The notes under the pieces: model-generated
The model's input: the letters and a program-made list of their open reading frames with translations, nothing else
Database searches by the model: none
Told to the model about the DNA's origin: nothing
Assembly: GCA_029247265.1 (NCBI GenBank)
Contig: JAQWLN010000165.1
Location: forward strand, 1 to 64,000
From: Fuerstiella sp.
Lineage (GTDB): Bacteria > Planctomycetota > Planctomycetia > Planctomycetales > Planctomycetaceae
Direction of reading: 5' to 3'
Length of the DNA: 64,000 nucleotides
Position numbers and translations under genes: made by a program
In this document: one piece after another, positions 55,201 through 64,000 of the stretch
How positions within the stretch are numbered: position 1 is the first letter of the stretch
Layout of the letters: the number at the start of each line of letters is the position of its first letter

Positions 55201-55573
55201 GGCTGCTTCTTCAGTGAGCAGTTGTGATCCAGCACACATCCGGGCAGTTGTACGACCGCTTATTTGTAGCGAATGTTCGCATGGAATTTCTCGTTTTTGG
55301 CCAGTTTTCCCGTCGAAAACTATATTTCGTCGCCGTATCGTGTGCACCATCCGTTCAATTCGCAGTGCCAGTTGCCTGCGGTTCGCTTCTGCGACTTTTG
55401 GCGCCGGTCATTGAAGGGCAGACGGGCAAACGCATTCGTGACGTGTCCAAACCGTTTCCTGCTGATCGCACGGCGTTCCATCGTTGAGCTGTCCCGCACA
55501 GCTTGCCGCTCAAAACCGACTCGCTACTATGGCAACCAATTTAAATTTTTCACCAGTCCGTGGAGACTTCGAG
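55201..55573. other. Spacer after tRNA-Ser
   Basis: The 373 bases contain only short overlapping frames without protein features. The tRNA promoter is probably here; no clear elements are visible. Confidence 0.35.
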
Positions 55574-56677
55574 ATGAGGTCCGTTCGTCTGTTACCCGGT
55601 TTATTGCTTCTACTGTTGAGCACAGCAAGCGTGGGAAACTGCTTTGCTGACGCATCCGACGCGAATTCAAAGCAAAAGACAGGAAGTGCTGCTGCCGGCA
55701 GGACATCTCAAACCGGATCTAGTTCTGCAACAACAGTCCGACCTGGTCGAATTTCGGAACCCCGGTCACGTACGTTTCGTTTCGAGTACAAAGCCAGAGC
55801 TGTCGGCTTGCCGGATGGAGCCCGTGTCCGCACCTGGTTTCCGCTGCCACGATCAAGTGATCATCAGAAAGTGGAAATGCTTAATCAGAAATTGCCAGCG
55901 GAGGGCAGCATCGCCACGGAATCTGCATATGGAAACACCATCCTGTACTGTGAATCAAACGCCGCGACTGCCGACAGTCTTGCCTATTCAGTCTCGTTTC
56001 TCATTCACCGTCAGGAAGTGCGAGCAATCGACGACAACCGTGCCCCTGCGGCACTGACCGATAAACAGCGACAGCAGTTCCTGTCTGCAAACACAAAGGT
56101 ACCACTGAACGGCAGGCAGCTTGACCTGCTGAGTGATCTGAAATTCACGGGCGACTCCCTGAATATTGCACGGACCCTGTACGACCGCGTGGACGAACAT
56201 GTTCGTTATGACAAGTCTGCGCCGGGTTATGGCCACGGCGATGTGTTGTGGGTCTGCGACAGTCGATTCGGCAACTGCACAGACTTCCACAGCCTGTTTA
56301 TTTCCTGGGCAAGGGCCAAGAATATCCCGGCGCGATTTGAAATCGGGTTTCCGCTGCCGACCGAACATGGCAAGGGCATGATTGGCGGTTACCATTGCTG
56401 GGCATTGTTCCACCACGACAGCAAGGGCTGGATTCCTGTCGATATCTCAGAAGCGGACAAGCACCCGGAAATGAAGGAATACTATTTCGGCAACCTGAGT
56501 GAGAACCGGGTCAGCTTCACAACCGGACGCGATATCGTTCTGGTGCCACCACAGGATGGAGCCCCGTTGAATTTTTTCGTCTATCCGTATGTCGAAGTGA
56601 ACGGTAATCCATGGCCCAAAGATCACATGGTGCTGGAGTTTTCATACGAAGATGTTGTCGACGCTCCGTTGGAGTAA
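55574..56677 (+). CDS. Exported transglutaminase-like protein
   Basis: The 367-residue protein has a signal peptide (MRSVRLLPGLLLLLLSTASV). The transglutaminase core carries FGNCTDFHSLFISWARAK (active Cys), GGYHCWALFHH (His) and WIPVDISEADKHP (Asp), the papain-like triad in family order. The N-terminal part (FRFEYKARAVGLPDGARVRT) resembles the usual beta domain that precedes it. It could be a protease or cross-linking enzyme in the envelope. GGAG lies before the ATG at 55574. Confidence 0.88.
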   Translation: MRSVRLLPGLLLLLLSTASVGNCFADASDANSKQKTGSAAAGRTSQTGSSSATTVRPGRISEPRSRTFRFEYKARAVGLPDGARVRTWFPLPRSSDHQKVEMLNQKLPAEGSIATESAYGNTILYCESNAATADSLAYSVSFLIHRQEVRAIDDNRAPAALTDKQRQQFLSANTKVPLNGRQLDLLSDLKFTGDSLNIARTLYDRVDEHVRYDKSAPGYGHGDVLWVCDSRFGNCTDFHSLFISWARAKNIPARFEIGFPLPTEHGKGMIGGYHCWALFHHDSKGWIPVDISEADKHPEMKEYYFGNLSENRVSFTTGRDIVLVPPQDGAPLNFFVYPYVEVNGNPWPKDHMVLEFSYEDVVDAPLE

Positions 56678-56877
56678 TTCCCTCGTCGCTGATTGAGCGT
56701 GCGAACACAATTCGGCGCTTCAGGTCACACACAAGGACTTCGCGATCACGACTCAAGCCTCGGTTCGAATTTTTCCTCGATGGCGACCGCCGCCACCTGA
56801 ATTTGCAATCTTCTCACACGTAAACAAACGGGGATATCAGGTGTCAGTCCGGCATCAGATCCCATGGGAACACGATC

Positions 56878-58533
56878 ATGAAATATGTTGGAATCGTATT
56901 GCTGCTATCACAGTGCGTTACTGGACGCGCAGACGTGCGGCCCAACATTCTGGTGATCATGGCGGATGATCTGGGGTTTTCGGACCTGCGCTGTTATGGC
57001 TCGGACATCGACACGCCGAACCTTGATGCTCTCGCGAAAAACGGATTGAGATTCACACAGTTTCACAACGCGTCCCGTTGCTGTCCCACGCGAGCGGCGT
57101 TGCTGACCGGAAGATATCCGCATGAAGTCGGCCTGCGATCCAACGGCGCGTCGTTGTCAAAGGACGTGCCAACCCTGGCCGAAATTCTGCGCGACAACGG
57201 GTATCACACGGGAATGACGGGCAAGTGGCATCTGACTCATGCAGCGGCGCTGGCGGGTGACGGAGTAAATTCTGCGGAACATCTGGCAGTGCTGAATAAT
57301 CAAACGCGAGTCAGTCTGTTTGGTGAACGAGCCACCTATCCAGCAGCCCGTGGATTTGATCGTCATTACGGCGTGATCTGGGGCATCGTCAACTTCTTCC
57401 ACCCGTTCGCCCTGGTAAACGGCTTTGAACCTGTTTACGACCTGTCAAAGGACTTCTATCTGACAGACGCACTGAATTCTAAAACGGCAGACTACATTCG
57501 CGACTTCGCGAAAGATGACAAGCCATTTTTCATCTATCTGGCTCATGCAGCACCACACTGGCCGCTGCATGCTCGTGAAGAAGATCGAGCGAAATACAAA
57601 GGACGATATGACCGTGGTTGGCAGGCGATGCGGCAGCAGCGATATGCTCGCCAGGTAAAAATGGGGCTGATCGATACAGCGATTTATCCTCTGCCCGATA
57701 TCGATTTAGGCCGCCGCAAAACTTGGAAAAACATGCCGGCCAAACAGCGGCAGCGCGATTCAGCCAAAATGGAGACACACGCGGCCATGATTGATCGCTT
57801 GGACCAGGGCCTGGGCGACGTCATCACGGCGTTGAAACAGACGGGCCAGTTCGAAAACACGCTGATTGTATTTCTGGCCGACAACGGAGCTTCTCCAGAG
57901 GAGCCCGTACGTCCCGGTTATGATCGCCCGTCAGAGACACCGGACGGGCGAACGATTCGTTATACCGGAAAATTCTCTCCGGAAGAACTTGGCCGCGACG
58001 ACACGTGGACGGGACTGGGACCAGCTCTGGCGAATGCATGCAACACACCGTTTCGATTCTGGAAAAAGGAATCGTACCATGGCGGTTGTGCATCTCCATT
58101 TATCGTTCACTGGCCGGCAGGAAAGGTCGGCCAGTCAGCAGGTCCGTCAAGCGATGGACGAGCAACAGCTGACGGACGAATCACTGACCAGGTGTCGCAC
58201 GTCGTCGATTTGCTACCGACCTTTCTGGACGCAGCAGGTATCGATGCAGCTTCATGCATGTCGCGAGGAAAATCTCTATTGCCGATCATGGAAGGAAAAA
58301 CCCGTGAAGGCCACGCCGGATTATTCTTTGAACATTCCGGCGGTGCAGCTCACCGTTCAGGTGACTGGAAAATCGTGCGACTCAAACCCAATCGTCCATG
58401 GGCACTGTACGACCTGTCACGCGACCGTACGGAAACGAAGGACCTGGCACAGCAGCATTCGGAACGTGTGAATTCGATGTCGGCTGCATGGGGCGACTGG
58501 TGGAAGGACGTCACCGGCGAAAACCCGCGGTAG
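56878..58533 (+). CDS. Exported arylsulfatase-like sulfatase
   Basis: The 551-residue protein has a short signal peptide (MKYVGIVLLLSQCVTGRADV) and a sulfatase domain: NILVIMADDLGFSDLRCYGS with the metal-binding Asp pair, RCCPTRAALLTG with CxPxR where Cys becomes formylglycine, TGKWHLTHA with Lys and His, and LADNGASPEEPV with metal-binding Asp and Asn. This fits type I arylsulfatase. It lies four kilobases or more from the other sulfatase, separated by unrelated genes. The substrate is unknown. Confidence 0.94.
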   Translation: MKYVGIVLLLSQCVTGRADVRPNILVIMADDLGFSDLRCYGSDIDTPNLDALAKNGLRFTQFHNASRCCPTRAALLTGRYPHEVGLRSNGASLSKDVPTLAEILRDNGYHTGMTGKWHLTHAAALAGDGVNSAEHLAVLNNQTRVSLFGERATYPAARGFDRHYGVIWGIVNFFHPFALVNGFEPVYDLSKDFYLTDALNSKTADYIRDFAKDDKPFFIYLAHAAPHWPLHAREEDRAKYKGRYDRGWQAMRQQRYARQVKMGLIDTAIYPLPDIDLGRRKTWKNMPAKQRQRDSAKMETHAAMIDRLDQGLGDVITALKQTGQFENTLIVFLADNGASPEEPVRPGYDRPSETPDGRTIRYTGKFSPEELGRDDTWTGLGPALANACNTPFRFWKKESYHGGCASPFIVHWPAGKVGQSAGPSSDGRATADGRITDQVSHVVDLLPTFLDAAGIDAASCMSRGKSLLPIMEGKTREGHAGLFFEHSGGAAHRSGDWKIVRLKPNRPWALYDLSRDRTETKDLAQQHSERVNSMSAAWGDWWKDVTGENPR

Positions 58534-58902
58534 ACCTCACCAGATTAGCCTGAGCGCTGATGCCAAACGTTGACCATTCTGAAACCTGATGTGCCGTCGA
58601 CCAGTGTATGACAGCGAGAGAAGTCCGCTGACTGCTACAACCCGTACACTTTCCGGTGGGCTGCCGGCGCACAACATCATCGCACGCTCAACACTCATCT
58701 TAACGGCAGAATCTGCCGAATTGGGTTAGATAAGAAGTTTGTTCACGTGGTGCAAATTGCGTGTCCGCAGCTTCCGCGTTGTGCCGGCTGTATAGGTTTC
58801 CCGCGACACAACACCTGAACGGATTCTGAACAGTATACCCGTGCTGCATCCATTGATGTTCCAGCCACAGAATCACCTCGCCGGAAAGTTCAGGTCGACA
58901 CC
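58534..58902. other. Spacer after sulfatase
   Basis: The 369 bases contain no supported gene, repeat or clear terminator. Confidence 0.35.
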
Positions 58903-59559
58903 ATGCCTCAACTCCTGAGACACATCAAGCCCTCGGGCAAAAAACGTGAGTTGGCTCCACCCCGGATCCACCGTATCGACCCCACCCATAACAACGCCGG
59001 CAAAGTGAACGGCATCCCTGCTCGTGGGAAAGTGCCCCGAAGTTCCACCGCCGACAGTCTCCATCAACTGCGTGGCATTCGGGACGAAGTTGAGGAACTG
59101 CTGCTTCTGGGCAGCGCCAGCGACTGCCTGCGCTCCGTCGGACGAACTGATGATGAGTCGCGGAAGAAGTATAAGGCCGAAGCCAAAAAAGTAGTCGTCC
59201 GACTGCGAAAACTTCTTGGCGTAAAGATGGAGGCAATGACACCTAATTCCGAAGCGGAACGGATGCGTGCTGCAAAAGCCGACGATCTCAGCCCACGTCA
59301 ATCAGCGAAACCGCTGACGAAACGCCGAGCGGGCACCTCTCGAATCCAGATTCGTCTGACGAAAGCACTGGTCCGAATTCTCACGGCCTTCAGCGAAGCA
59401 GGCCAGAAACCGAGCGGCCTTGTGGAGCGGGTACTCTGGAAGGATCAAGACATCCAGGACGCCGCCAGAATTCTGGGCGTTGACCGTCTGACACCGCAGA
59501 GCTCTCATCGCCCATCCCCTGTGCCAACACGCGAAAAGTCCGCGGCGACCAATGTGTAA
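58903..59559 (+). CDS. Hypothetical basic protein
   Basis: The 218-residue protein is highly charged and basic. The middle has a helical stretch (LHQLRGIRDEVEELLLLGSA) and the C-terminal third has IQIRLTKALVRILTAFSEAG with a following helix, which might be a small DNA-binding fold, though I cannot name the family. An antisense frame at 58873-59301 is less convincing. The ATG at 58903 is the longest start. It stands alone in a gene-poor region. Confidence 0.45.
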   Translation: MPQLLRHIKPSGKKRELAPPRIHRIDPTHNNAGKVNGIPARGKVPRSSTADSLHQLRGIRDEVEELLLLGSASDCLRSVGRTDDESRKKYKAEAKKVVVRLRKLLGVKMEAMTPNSEAERMRAAKADDLSPRQSAKPLTKRRAGTSRIQIRLTKALVRILTAFSEAGQKPSGLVERVLWKDQDIQDAARILGVDRLTPQSSHRPSPVPTREKSAATNV

Positions 59560-59685
59560 GCTGTCCGGAGAATCCACGCGACTCCGGCCTCAAATGTGTT
59601 CAGAGTGACGATTTCCGACGACTCAATTCCATTTCACTGAGGCGGCTTCTTTTTCGGGATACGCTGCCGTCGATCGTATGATTCG

Positions 59686-59980
59686 ATGTATGGCACCAAA
59701 GTCGGCAAGCACACGATCCGCACTTTGCAATTCTCTCCGGACGGTCAAACACTGGCAGCCGTTGTGAGCTGGAAAGGCGTCGTCCTGTTGCACGGGCAAG
59801 AAACGGCTGCGAATGAAACGGGGATGCGTTGCAGTCTTCAACGACGGAGAATGGCTGCTTGGCCAACTCCCCCACTGGCTCACCATCACTCTCTTCGCCC
59901 TGTTCTACGGCGTGCTGAAGTGGGTGTATCGGAACCGGGTGGAACCAAACCCACAAGAGACAGCCGACTTAGCGGTGTAG
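59686..59980 (+). pseudogene. Frameshifted WD40-like/membrane-tail relic
   Basis: In one frame, from 59686, the translation gives KHTIRTLQFSPDGQTLAAVV, a WD40-repeat-like strand set. From about 59813-59828 a different frame continues with a sensible tail: VAVFNDGEWLLGQLPHWLTI, a hydrophobic TLFALFYGVLKWVY and a stop at 59978. Each half looks like a protein on its own and they are shifted by one base, so this is probably a broken gene or the end of one. Without a homologue I cannot tell whether the shift is real. Confidence 0.35.
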
Positions 59981-60207
59981 CGTAGAACACCCTGACATAT
60001 CGCGAGCCAAGACGCTGACGGCGGGCCCTTTCCGGTGGTCCCCGCTTATCGGCTGAGGCTATCAGACCTACGGGTGGTAAAGAAAACAGCCCTCAAATTA
60101 AGCGGCGATGACGCTCGGCGTCTGAATCCACGGCAACACTCAAGAGTGGAAATTCAGAGATTCCGTGAAGCGACGAGTGGCAACAACCACGGCATTCACT
60201 CGATGAG

Positions 60208-60251
60208 CCAAAAGGGTTACACCGGGTTACACCCGTTTACACCGCTTTTGG
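60208..60251. repeat. Three 10-base tandem repeats flanked by inverted CCAAAAG/CTTTTGG
   Basis: GGGTTACACC, GGGTTACACC and CGTTTACACC occur consecutively at 60214-60243. CCAAAAG (60208-60214) and CTTTTGG (60245-60251) flank them. The arrangement is compact and iteron-like, but no replication or integrase gene is near. It lies about 60 bases before the tRNA-Leu terminator. Confidence 0.6.
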
Positions 60252-60302
60252 TTAATTTCGGCACTATTCTGAACAGTTCACATCGCGACTGTCGCAGGCA
60301 TT

Positions 60303-60340
60303 AAAAAAGCCGAAAGCCCAGTAAAAACAAGGCTCTCGGC
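60303..60340 (-). terminator. Rho-independent terminator of tRNA-Leu
   Basis: On the minus strand, GCCGAGAGCC pairs with GGCTTTCGGC (9 of 10 bases) around a 12-base loop and is followed by TTTTTT at 60308-60303. It lies just downstream of the tRNA-Leu gene in its direction. Confidence 0.85.
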
Positions 60341-60342
60341 GA

Positions 60343-60428
60343 TACCGGAGGTGGGACTCGAACCCACACGGGAAATTAATCCCACGGGATTTTGAATCCC
60401 GCGTGTCTGCCAATTCCACCACTCCGGC
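60343..60428 (-). tRNA. trnL: tRNA-Leu (CAA anticodon)
   Basis: Read leftwards from 60428, GCCGGAG starts the acceptor stem and pairs with CTCCGGT near 60350-60344. The anticodon stem-loop is CGGGA-TTCAAAA-TCCCG, giving anticodon CAA. A long variable arm (TGGGATTAATTTCCCG) and the GGTTCGAGTCC T-arm are typical of tRNA-Leu. CCA is not encoded. A strong terminator follows. Confidence 0.96.
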
Positions 60429-60965
60429 GAAGGGGCAGAAGTATAGTCCAGCCACAACGTTCCGCAACGCTGCTGTTAAGGTTCCTGACACCTCGAGTTC
60501 GAATCGACGTTGTCTGTCGCTGCCAGATCCGCGATGCGGCATTTCCGGAAAAATCAGCAGCACTGTGTGCCTGCTAAGATAGCCACCGTGCCCACAAATC
60601 AGCAACCACTCCAACCAGGCCTCGGCTACGGTTCTTCAAAAACACTGTCGTTTTGACGGTTCAACACCGGAATTGCGGAAAAATTGAATGTGTTTGGTGG
60701 AATTTGGACGATACGTCGACGTGATTTTCGTTAAGCCAGACACTTCTGCACTACAGTTATCGGTAGCCTTGGTTTGAAGCGTTCGTCAATTTGTGGCCGC
60801 AATTGGTGGTCGTATGTAATTGGCGGTCGTGTGTAATTGGCGGTCGTGTGTTGATACTGACGACACTCACGGCCTGCTGCATGTGCGGTCCACGAACTCT
60901 TGTGAACTGGTATCGTCGTTGACACGGCAATTGATTCAATGATGTATCGTTGAGGAATTCTGCAC
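60429..60965. other. Spacer upstream of DUF1559 gene
   Basis: The 537 bases contain the tandem repeat at 60801-60851, annotated separately. I see no gene in the rest; the promoter of the DUF1559 gene should lie near its 3' end. Confidence 0.4.
60801..60851. repeat. Three 17-base tandem repeats
   Basis: AATTGGTGGTCGTATGT (60801-60817) is followed by two copies of AATTGGCGGTCGTGTGT (60818-60834 and 60835-60851). The first differs by two bases. The array lies 115 bases before the DUF1559 start and may be a variable or regulatory repeat. Confidence 0.8.
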
Positions 60966-61931
60966 ATGTTGATCCCAAAACGTTCTCCCGCCAAACAGGG
61001 CTTTACGTTGATCGAACTGCTGGTTGTTATCGCCATCATTGCGGTACTGGTCTCCCTTCTGATGCCGGCCGTACAGCAGGCCAGAGAAGCAGCTCGACGA
61101 ACTCAGTGCAAGAACAACATCAAACAGATGGGACTTGCGATGCACAATTATCACGACGTGCACCGTTCGTTTCCTCCGGGGTGGGTCGATCAGAATGGCG
61201 GCAGCGCAGCCAACTGGGGTTGGTGCGTCTATATCATGCCGATGATTGACCAGGGCAACCTGTACACTCTTCTGGAAGTGGGGCGGGAAAGTCTCGGGAG
61301 GTCACTGGACAACCCCGTCAAATTTCGACTGATGACAAAACCGTTGCCGGGATTTCGCTGTCCGTCCGATACAGCTCCTGACCTCAATCTCCAGAACACA
61401 CTGAGATCTGCAACCGGCGTCGAATATGCTGCGGCGATCTCAAACTATATTGGAGCGAATGGGGGCGGCGAGTGGCGTCAGACAGAAATTGACGGAACAT
61501 TCGGACACAATAGTCGCATCAAGGTTCGTGATTTTACTGACGGCACCAGCAACACACTGATGATTGGTGAGCGAGCCTGGGTGTTGCAGAATCCTGTGAC
61601 CGGCCAGGTCTCCTGCAAGGCTGGTTCCATCTACGGAGTCAGTTCAGATGGAACAGGGTATCGTCAGCGACACGCGATGGCGAAAGGACTGTTCGGAATC
61701 AATCAAACCGGTCCGGACACGGTTTCGATGCCCGTCCTGTCACCTCCGCTGGATCAATGTACGCGTTCTTTCAACAGTCGACATATCGGTGGAGCGCAGT
61801 TTTTGCTGGCAGACGGTTCCGTTCGCTTTGTCAGTGAGAACATTGAACGTGATCAGACCGGTATGAACGGCAACTTCCTGTTTCAGAACCTGCTGAACAA
61901 AGCTGACGGGAACGTGATCGGCGAATACTGA
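60966..61931 (+). CDS. DUF1559 domain protein with pilin-like N-terminus
   Basis: The 321-residue protein has a prepilin signal ([18 protein letters not shown]), then [20 protein letters not shown] and NYHDVHRSFPPGWV, as in DUF1559. It ends with the family motif HIGGAQFLLADGSVRFVSEN, the typical His-Gly-Gly and Asp-Gly-Ser-Val block. It is probably surface-bound after prepilin processing. The start MLIPKRSPAK is the natural one. It matches the truncated protein at 1-360 in layout. Confidence 0.95.
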   Translation: MLIPKRSPAKQGFTLIELLVVIAIIAVLVSLLMPAVQQAREAARRTQCKNNIKQMGLAMHNYHDVHRSFPPGWVDQNGGSAANWGWCVYIMPMIDQGNLYTLLEVGRESLGRSLDNPVKFRLMTKPLPGFRCPSDTAPDLNLQNTLRSATGVEYAAAISNYIGANGGGEWRQTEIDGTFGHNSRIKVRDFTDGTSNTLMIGERAWVLQNPVTGQVSCKAGSIYGVSSDGTGYRQRHAMAKGLFGINQTGPDTVSMPVLSPPLDQCTRSFNSRHIGGAQFLLADGSVRFVSENIERDQTGMNGNFLFQNLLNKADGNVIGEY

Positions 61932-62001
61932 TTCGGTTGACGTTGCGGCAAACGTAGACGGTGGTTGAACTGTCACATCGGTGCCACCTTGCCGACTCAG
62001 G

Positions 62002-63108
62002 CTAGATCTGATTCAACAAGGCCTGTGCCTGAACTCGAATATCGGCGGCAGCGTGTTTTTCGGCAATCTGGCCGAGAACCGCTTTCAGCTCCGTCTGACG
62101 ATCGACATTAATCTTTGCCCAAAGCGTTTCAATGGCACGGATACAGTTGCGCAGAATGATGGGTTGTTCGAACTGTCGACGCTGCAACAGCAGCTGCTGT
62201 TCTTCCGGAGTCATTTTTGAGAACTCATCCCTGTCAGGGTCCGTCGTTCCATCCGTGATCAAGGCCAGAAGAACAGGTACGCCGTCAACCTGACCGTTGC
62301 GTGCCAGCGCCACCGCAGCATTGGCACGAGTCATCGGATCACCGTCGAGTAACATCACCTTCAGTTGTTCCACCGCCGCCTGGCCGCTGACGAGCCCCAG
62401 CACAAATGCCGCAAGGTGACGTACGGCAGGCTCCGGATCCTGTGCTGCCTGCTTCAATTGCTCAGTAACCAACTCGTCTTCAATTGTCGGCGTGCTGAGC
62501 GGAGCATCGAGCGCAGGAACTTCGTCACCTGTGCCGGCCTGTGCCTCAAATTTTCGCCCGGCGATCATGGCCAGCGACATCATGCTGCTTTTCCTGACCT
62601 CGATGTTCTTGTCGGACGCCACGGCCTTCGCGAGCATCGGCAGCACGATGTCGTCCGCCTCAAGCGCCCCAAGTGTTCGCGCCAGAAACTCCTGATTTTT
62701 CACTTCCTTGTCATCGGTTGATTTTGAATCCATCGACTCCTGCAGCAGTTTCGACAGAGCAACAGCGACTTCGGGCTGTCTGGCCAGCAACACTTCGTCC
62801 GTACCCGGAGCAATCTGCTGATTGCGGAGCACCTGAGCCAGTCCGAGAGCGGCTCGCCAACGCCGATTTTCATTCGTGCTGCCAAGTTCTGCCACGAGCT
62901 GATGCCAATCCGTCTCAGAATCGGCCAGTTTGCCAAACAGGGCCCAGACTCCTATGACCGCCGCAACGATCAGTGCAGGAATCAGAAACAGCTGGATGAT
63001 GTAGCCAGCGGAAGGCGGCTGCACGGGTGGCAGCTCTTCCGGCAACGCCCCGGCAGGAAATGCAACCGTATCCGGATTGTGTTCGGTCGTCGAATTCGAG
63101 TCAGTCAT
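62002..63108 (-). CDS. HEAT-repeat-like membrane-anchored protein
   Basis: The 368-residue protein has a Pro-rich N-terminus and one transmembrane segment (IIQLFLIPALIVAAVIGVWA), followed by helical repeats resembling HEAT repeats (RRWRAALGLAQVL, PAVRHLAAFVLGLVSGQAAV, PMTRANAAVALARNG). These form a scaffold for protein contacts in other proteins; a partner is unknown. The orientation suggests a cytoplasmic N-terminus. The ATG at 63108 is the natural start. It may be co-transcribed with the upstream aminotransferase gene. Confidence 0.8.
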   Translation of the reverse strand: MTDSNSTTEHNPDTVAFPAGALPEELPPVQPPSAGYIIQLFLIPALIVAAVIGVWALFGKLADSETDWHQLVAELGSTNENRRWRAALGLAQVLRNQQIAPGTDEVLLARQPEVAVALSKLLQESMDSKSTDDKEVKNQEFLARTLGALEADDIVLPMLAKAVASDKNIEVRKSSMMSLAMIAGRKFEAQAGTGDEVPALDAPLSTPTIEDELVTEQLKQAAQDPEPAVRHLAAFVLGLVSGQAAVEQLKVMLLDGDPMTRANAAVALARNGQVDGVPVLLALITDGTTDPDRDEFSKMTPEEQQLLLQRRQFEQPIILRNCIRAIETLWAKINVDRQTELKAVLGQIAEKHAAADIRVQAQALLNQI

Positions 63109-63298
63109 GATAATCTTCCGTTGGTTTCAGTGCGGAAATTCTAGAATGGCTGATTATGCATTTCAGGTTGATCACCTGCCGGGAGACCATTTTCCCAACG
63201 TTGACTCGATGATTCACCGAATTCCCACATACCAATTCGTACGTTCTGCGTGTCAATGGGACCTAGCTTACCGTCGTCGACGCCGAATCTGCTGTTGA

Positions 63299-64000
63299 TC
63301 ACGTAAGCCTTGTGAAGCCACCATGTTTTACAGGTCCCCCAATGCGGTTAGCGATGTCACCTGACGCAACGGCCGTGGCCAGTTCGGCAAACACTTCATC
63401 CAACGCTGTCAGATAGGCGGTCACGTGTCGTGGTTCATGGGCCAGTGTGGCATTGAACGCGCCCCCGGCAAGGAAACCCTTCTTCAGCATTTGCGCAGTC
63501 ATCAGCGTTGTCAGGGCTGCAGCTTCCGGATGATCGAACACCAGCAGCGACGCCTCAGGGCGACCTGGCAGCTTTACGGGCAGCCCGTGTTTTCGGCCCA
63601 GTTTCTCCCAGCCCTCGATGACCTGCGCACCGATTTTTGCGAGGTGCGCGGGGGCATCCAGTCGCATCAGCTTTCGCACACATGCCACCGCTGCAGCCGG
63701 ACCGACACCTTCTGTCCAGAACGTGCTGGAAATAAACGACGTCTGCGCGGCCTGCATCGTTTCCAATGTCCCAATGACCGCACCAATGGGAAAACCGTTG
63801 CCCAGCGCCTTGGCGAACACAGCAACGTCCGGATCCACACCAAACCGGCGATGGGCACCACCAGGGCACAGACGCCAGCCGATAGAGATTTCGTCAAAGA
63901 TCAACCTGGCACTCAGGCGATCACATCGTTGACGGACGCCTTCCAGAAAACCGGGGGCCGGATCGGTGTGTCGCGTTGGTTCCATCACCACGGCCGCAAG
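63299..64000 (-). CDS. Class III aminotransferase (5' end outside window)
   Basis: Only the C-terminal ~233 residues are inside the window. They include LIFDEISIGWRLCPGG with Asp that binds PLP, VFAKALGNGFPIGAVIG with the Schiff-base Lys, and SSTFWTEGVGPAAAVAC, a pattern of class III aminotransferases such as glutamate-1-semialdehyde aminomutase. The amine donor and substrate cannot be decided from this half. It reads leftwards and its stop is at 63299-63301. Confidence 0.88.
   Translation of the reverse strand, partial: LAAVVMEPTRHTDPAPGFLEGVRQRCDRLSARLIFDEISIGWRLCPGGAHRRFGVDPDVAVFAKALGNGFPIGAVIGTLETMQAAQTSFISSTFWTEGVGPAAAVACVRKLMRLDAPAHLAKIGAQVIEGWEKLGRKHGLPVKLPGRPEASLLVFDHPEAAALTTLMTAQMLKKGFLAGGAFNATLAHEPRHVTAYLTALDEVFAELATAVASGDIANRIGGPVKHGGFTRLT

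Noticed and set aside
60214-60243. CRISPR array
   Set aside because: The units are 10 bases and directly adjacent with no spacers; no cas genes are present.
60343-60428. Integration (att) site at tRNA-Leu
   Set aside because: I looked for a second copy of the tRNA 3' end in the neighbourhood and found none, and no integrase gene is present.

Overview
The window looks like the chromosome of a planctomycete (class Planctomycetia, probably Planctomycetaceae-like). Signs seen in the sequence are two DUF1559 proteins with pilin-type N-termini, a 1045-residue protein with a cytochrome-like N-terminus and DUF1549/DUF1553 regions, two formylglycine sulfatases, several Tat-exported sugar-isomerase or SMP-30 proteins, a receptor-like Ser/Thr kinase, a fused AroD-AroE protein and a degenerate MnmE. 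Base composition is moderately GC-rich throughout and I see no transposase, integrase or CRISPR array.

Layout. 1-360: end-truncated DUF1559 gene. 479-3527: iron uptake block, with a promoter carrying a Fur-box-like palindrome followed by hemP, feoA and feoB. 3651-8290: hisS, a YdeP/FdhF-type molybdopterin oxidoreductase overlapping mobB, and a convergent ferredoxin. 8811-10743: sigma factor and Tat-exported SMP-30 protein. 10771-14186 (minus): csrA, an ImmA/IrrE-type metallopeptidase, an XRE regulator, a haem-motif protein and purM. 14603-18014: ExeA-like ATPase, a small hypothetical and two CNNM/CBS membrane proteins. 18541-20873: BON-domain protein and a small membrane-associated protein. 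21031-27141: sugar isomerase, lipase, LolCDE-type exporter genes and an O-methyltransferase. 27188-30534: Ser/Thr kinase, FHA protein and SixA, a phospho-signalling neighbourhood. 30559-35822 (minus): DUF2760 gene and two divergent Hsp70 genes, the strongest candidate for a poorly described system. 36457-39760: small lipoprotein, sugar isomerase, RidA-like protein and the MnmE-like GTPase. 40163-48941: SGNH hydrolase fusion, fabI, ArnT-like glycosyltransferase, aroDE, NosR-like FMN/Fe-S membrane protein and an MFS transporter. 49042-58533: alpha/beta hydrolase, sulfatase, DUF1549/1553 protein, tRNA-Ser, transglutaminase and a second sulfatase. 58534-60965 is gene-poor, with a hypothetical, a frameshifted relic, tRNA-Leu and short tandem repeats. 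60966-64000: DUF1559 protein, HEAT-repeat protein and a truncated class III aminotransferase.

How the genes work together. The first block couples haem and ferrous iron uptake under a probable Fur promoter. mobB sits with the molybdenum enzyme that needs its cofactor. The Hsp70 pair overlaps by four bases and follows DUF2760, which suggests co-production. Most other genes are single housekeeping or exported functions.

The least explained DNA signals are two 72-base palindromic repeats (35217-35288 and 48944-49015), a near-perfect inverted repeat at 45338-45405, and tandem repeats at 60214-60243 and 60801-60851. Start sites were chosen by eye from ribosome-binding sites, signal peptides and family starts, and several remain uncertain.
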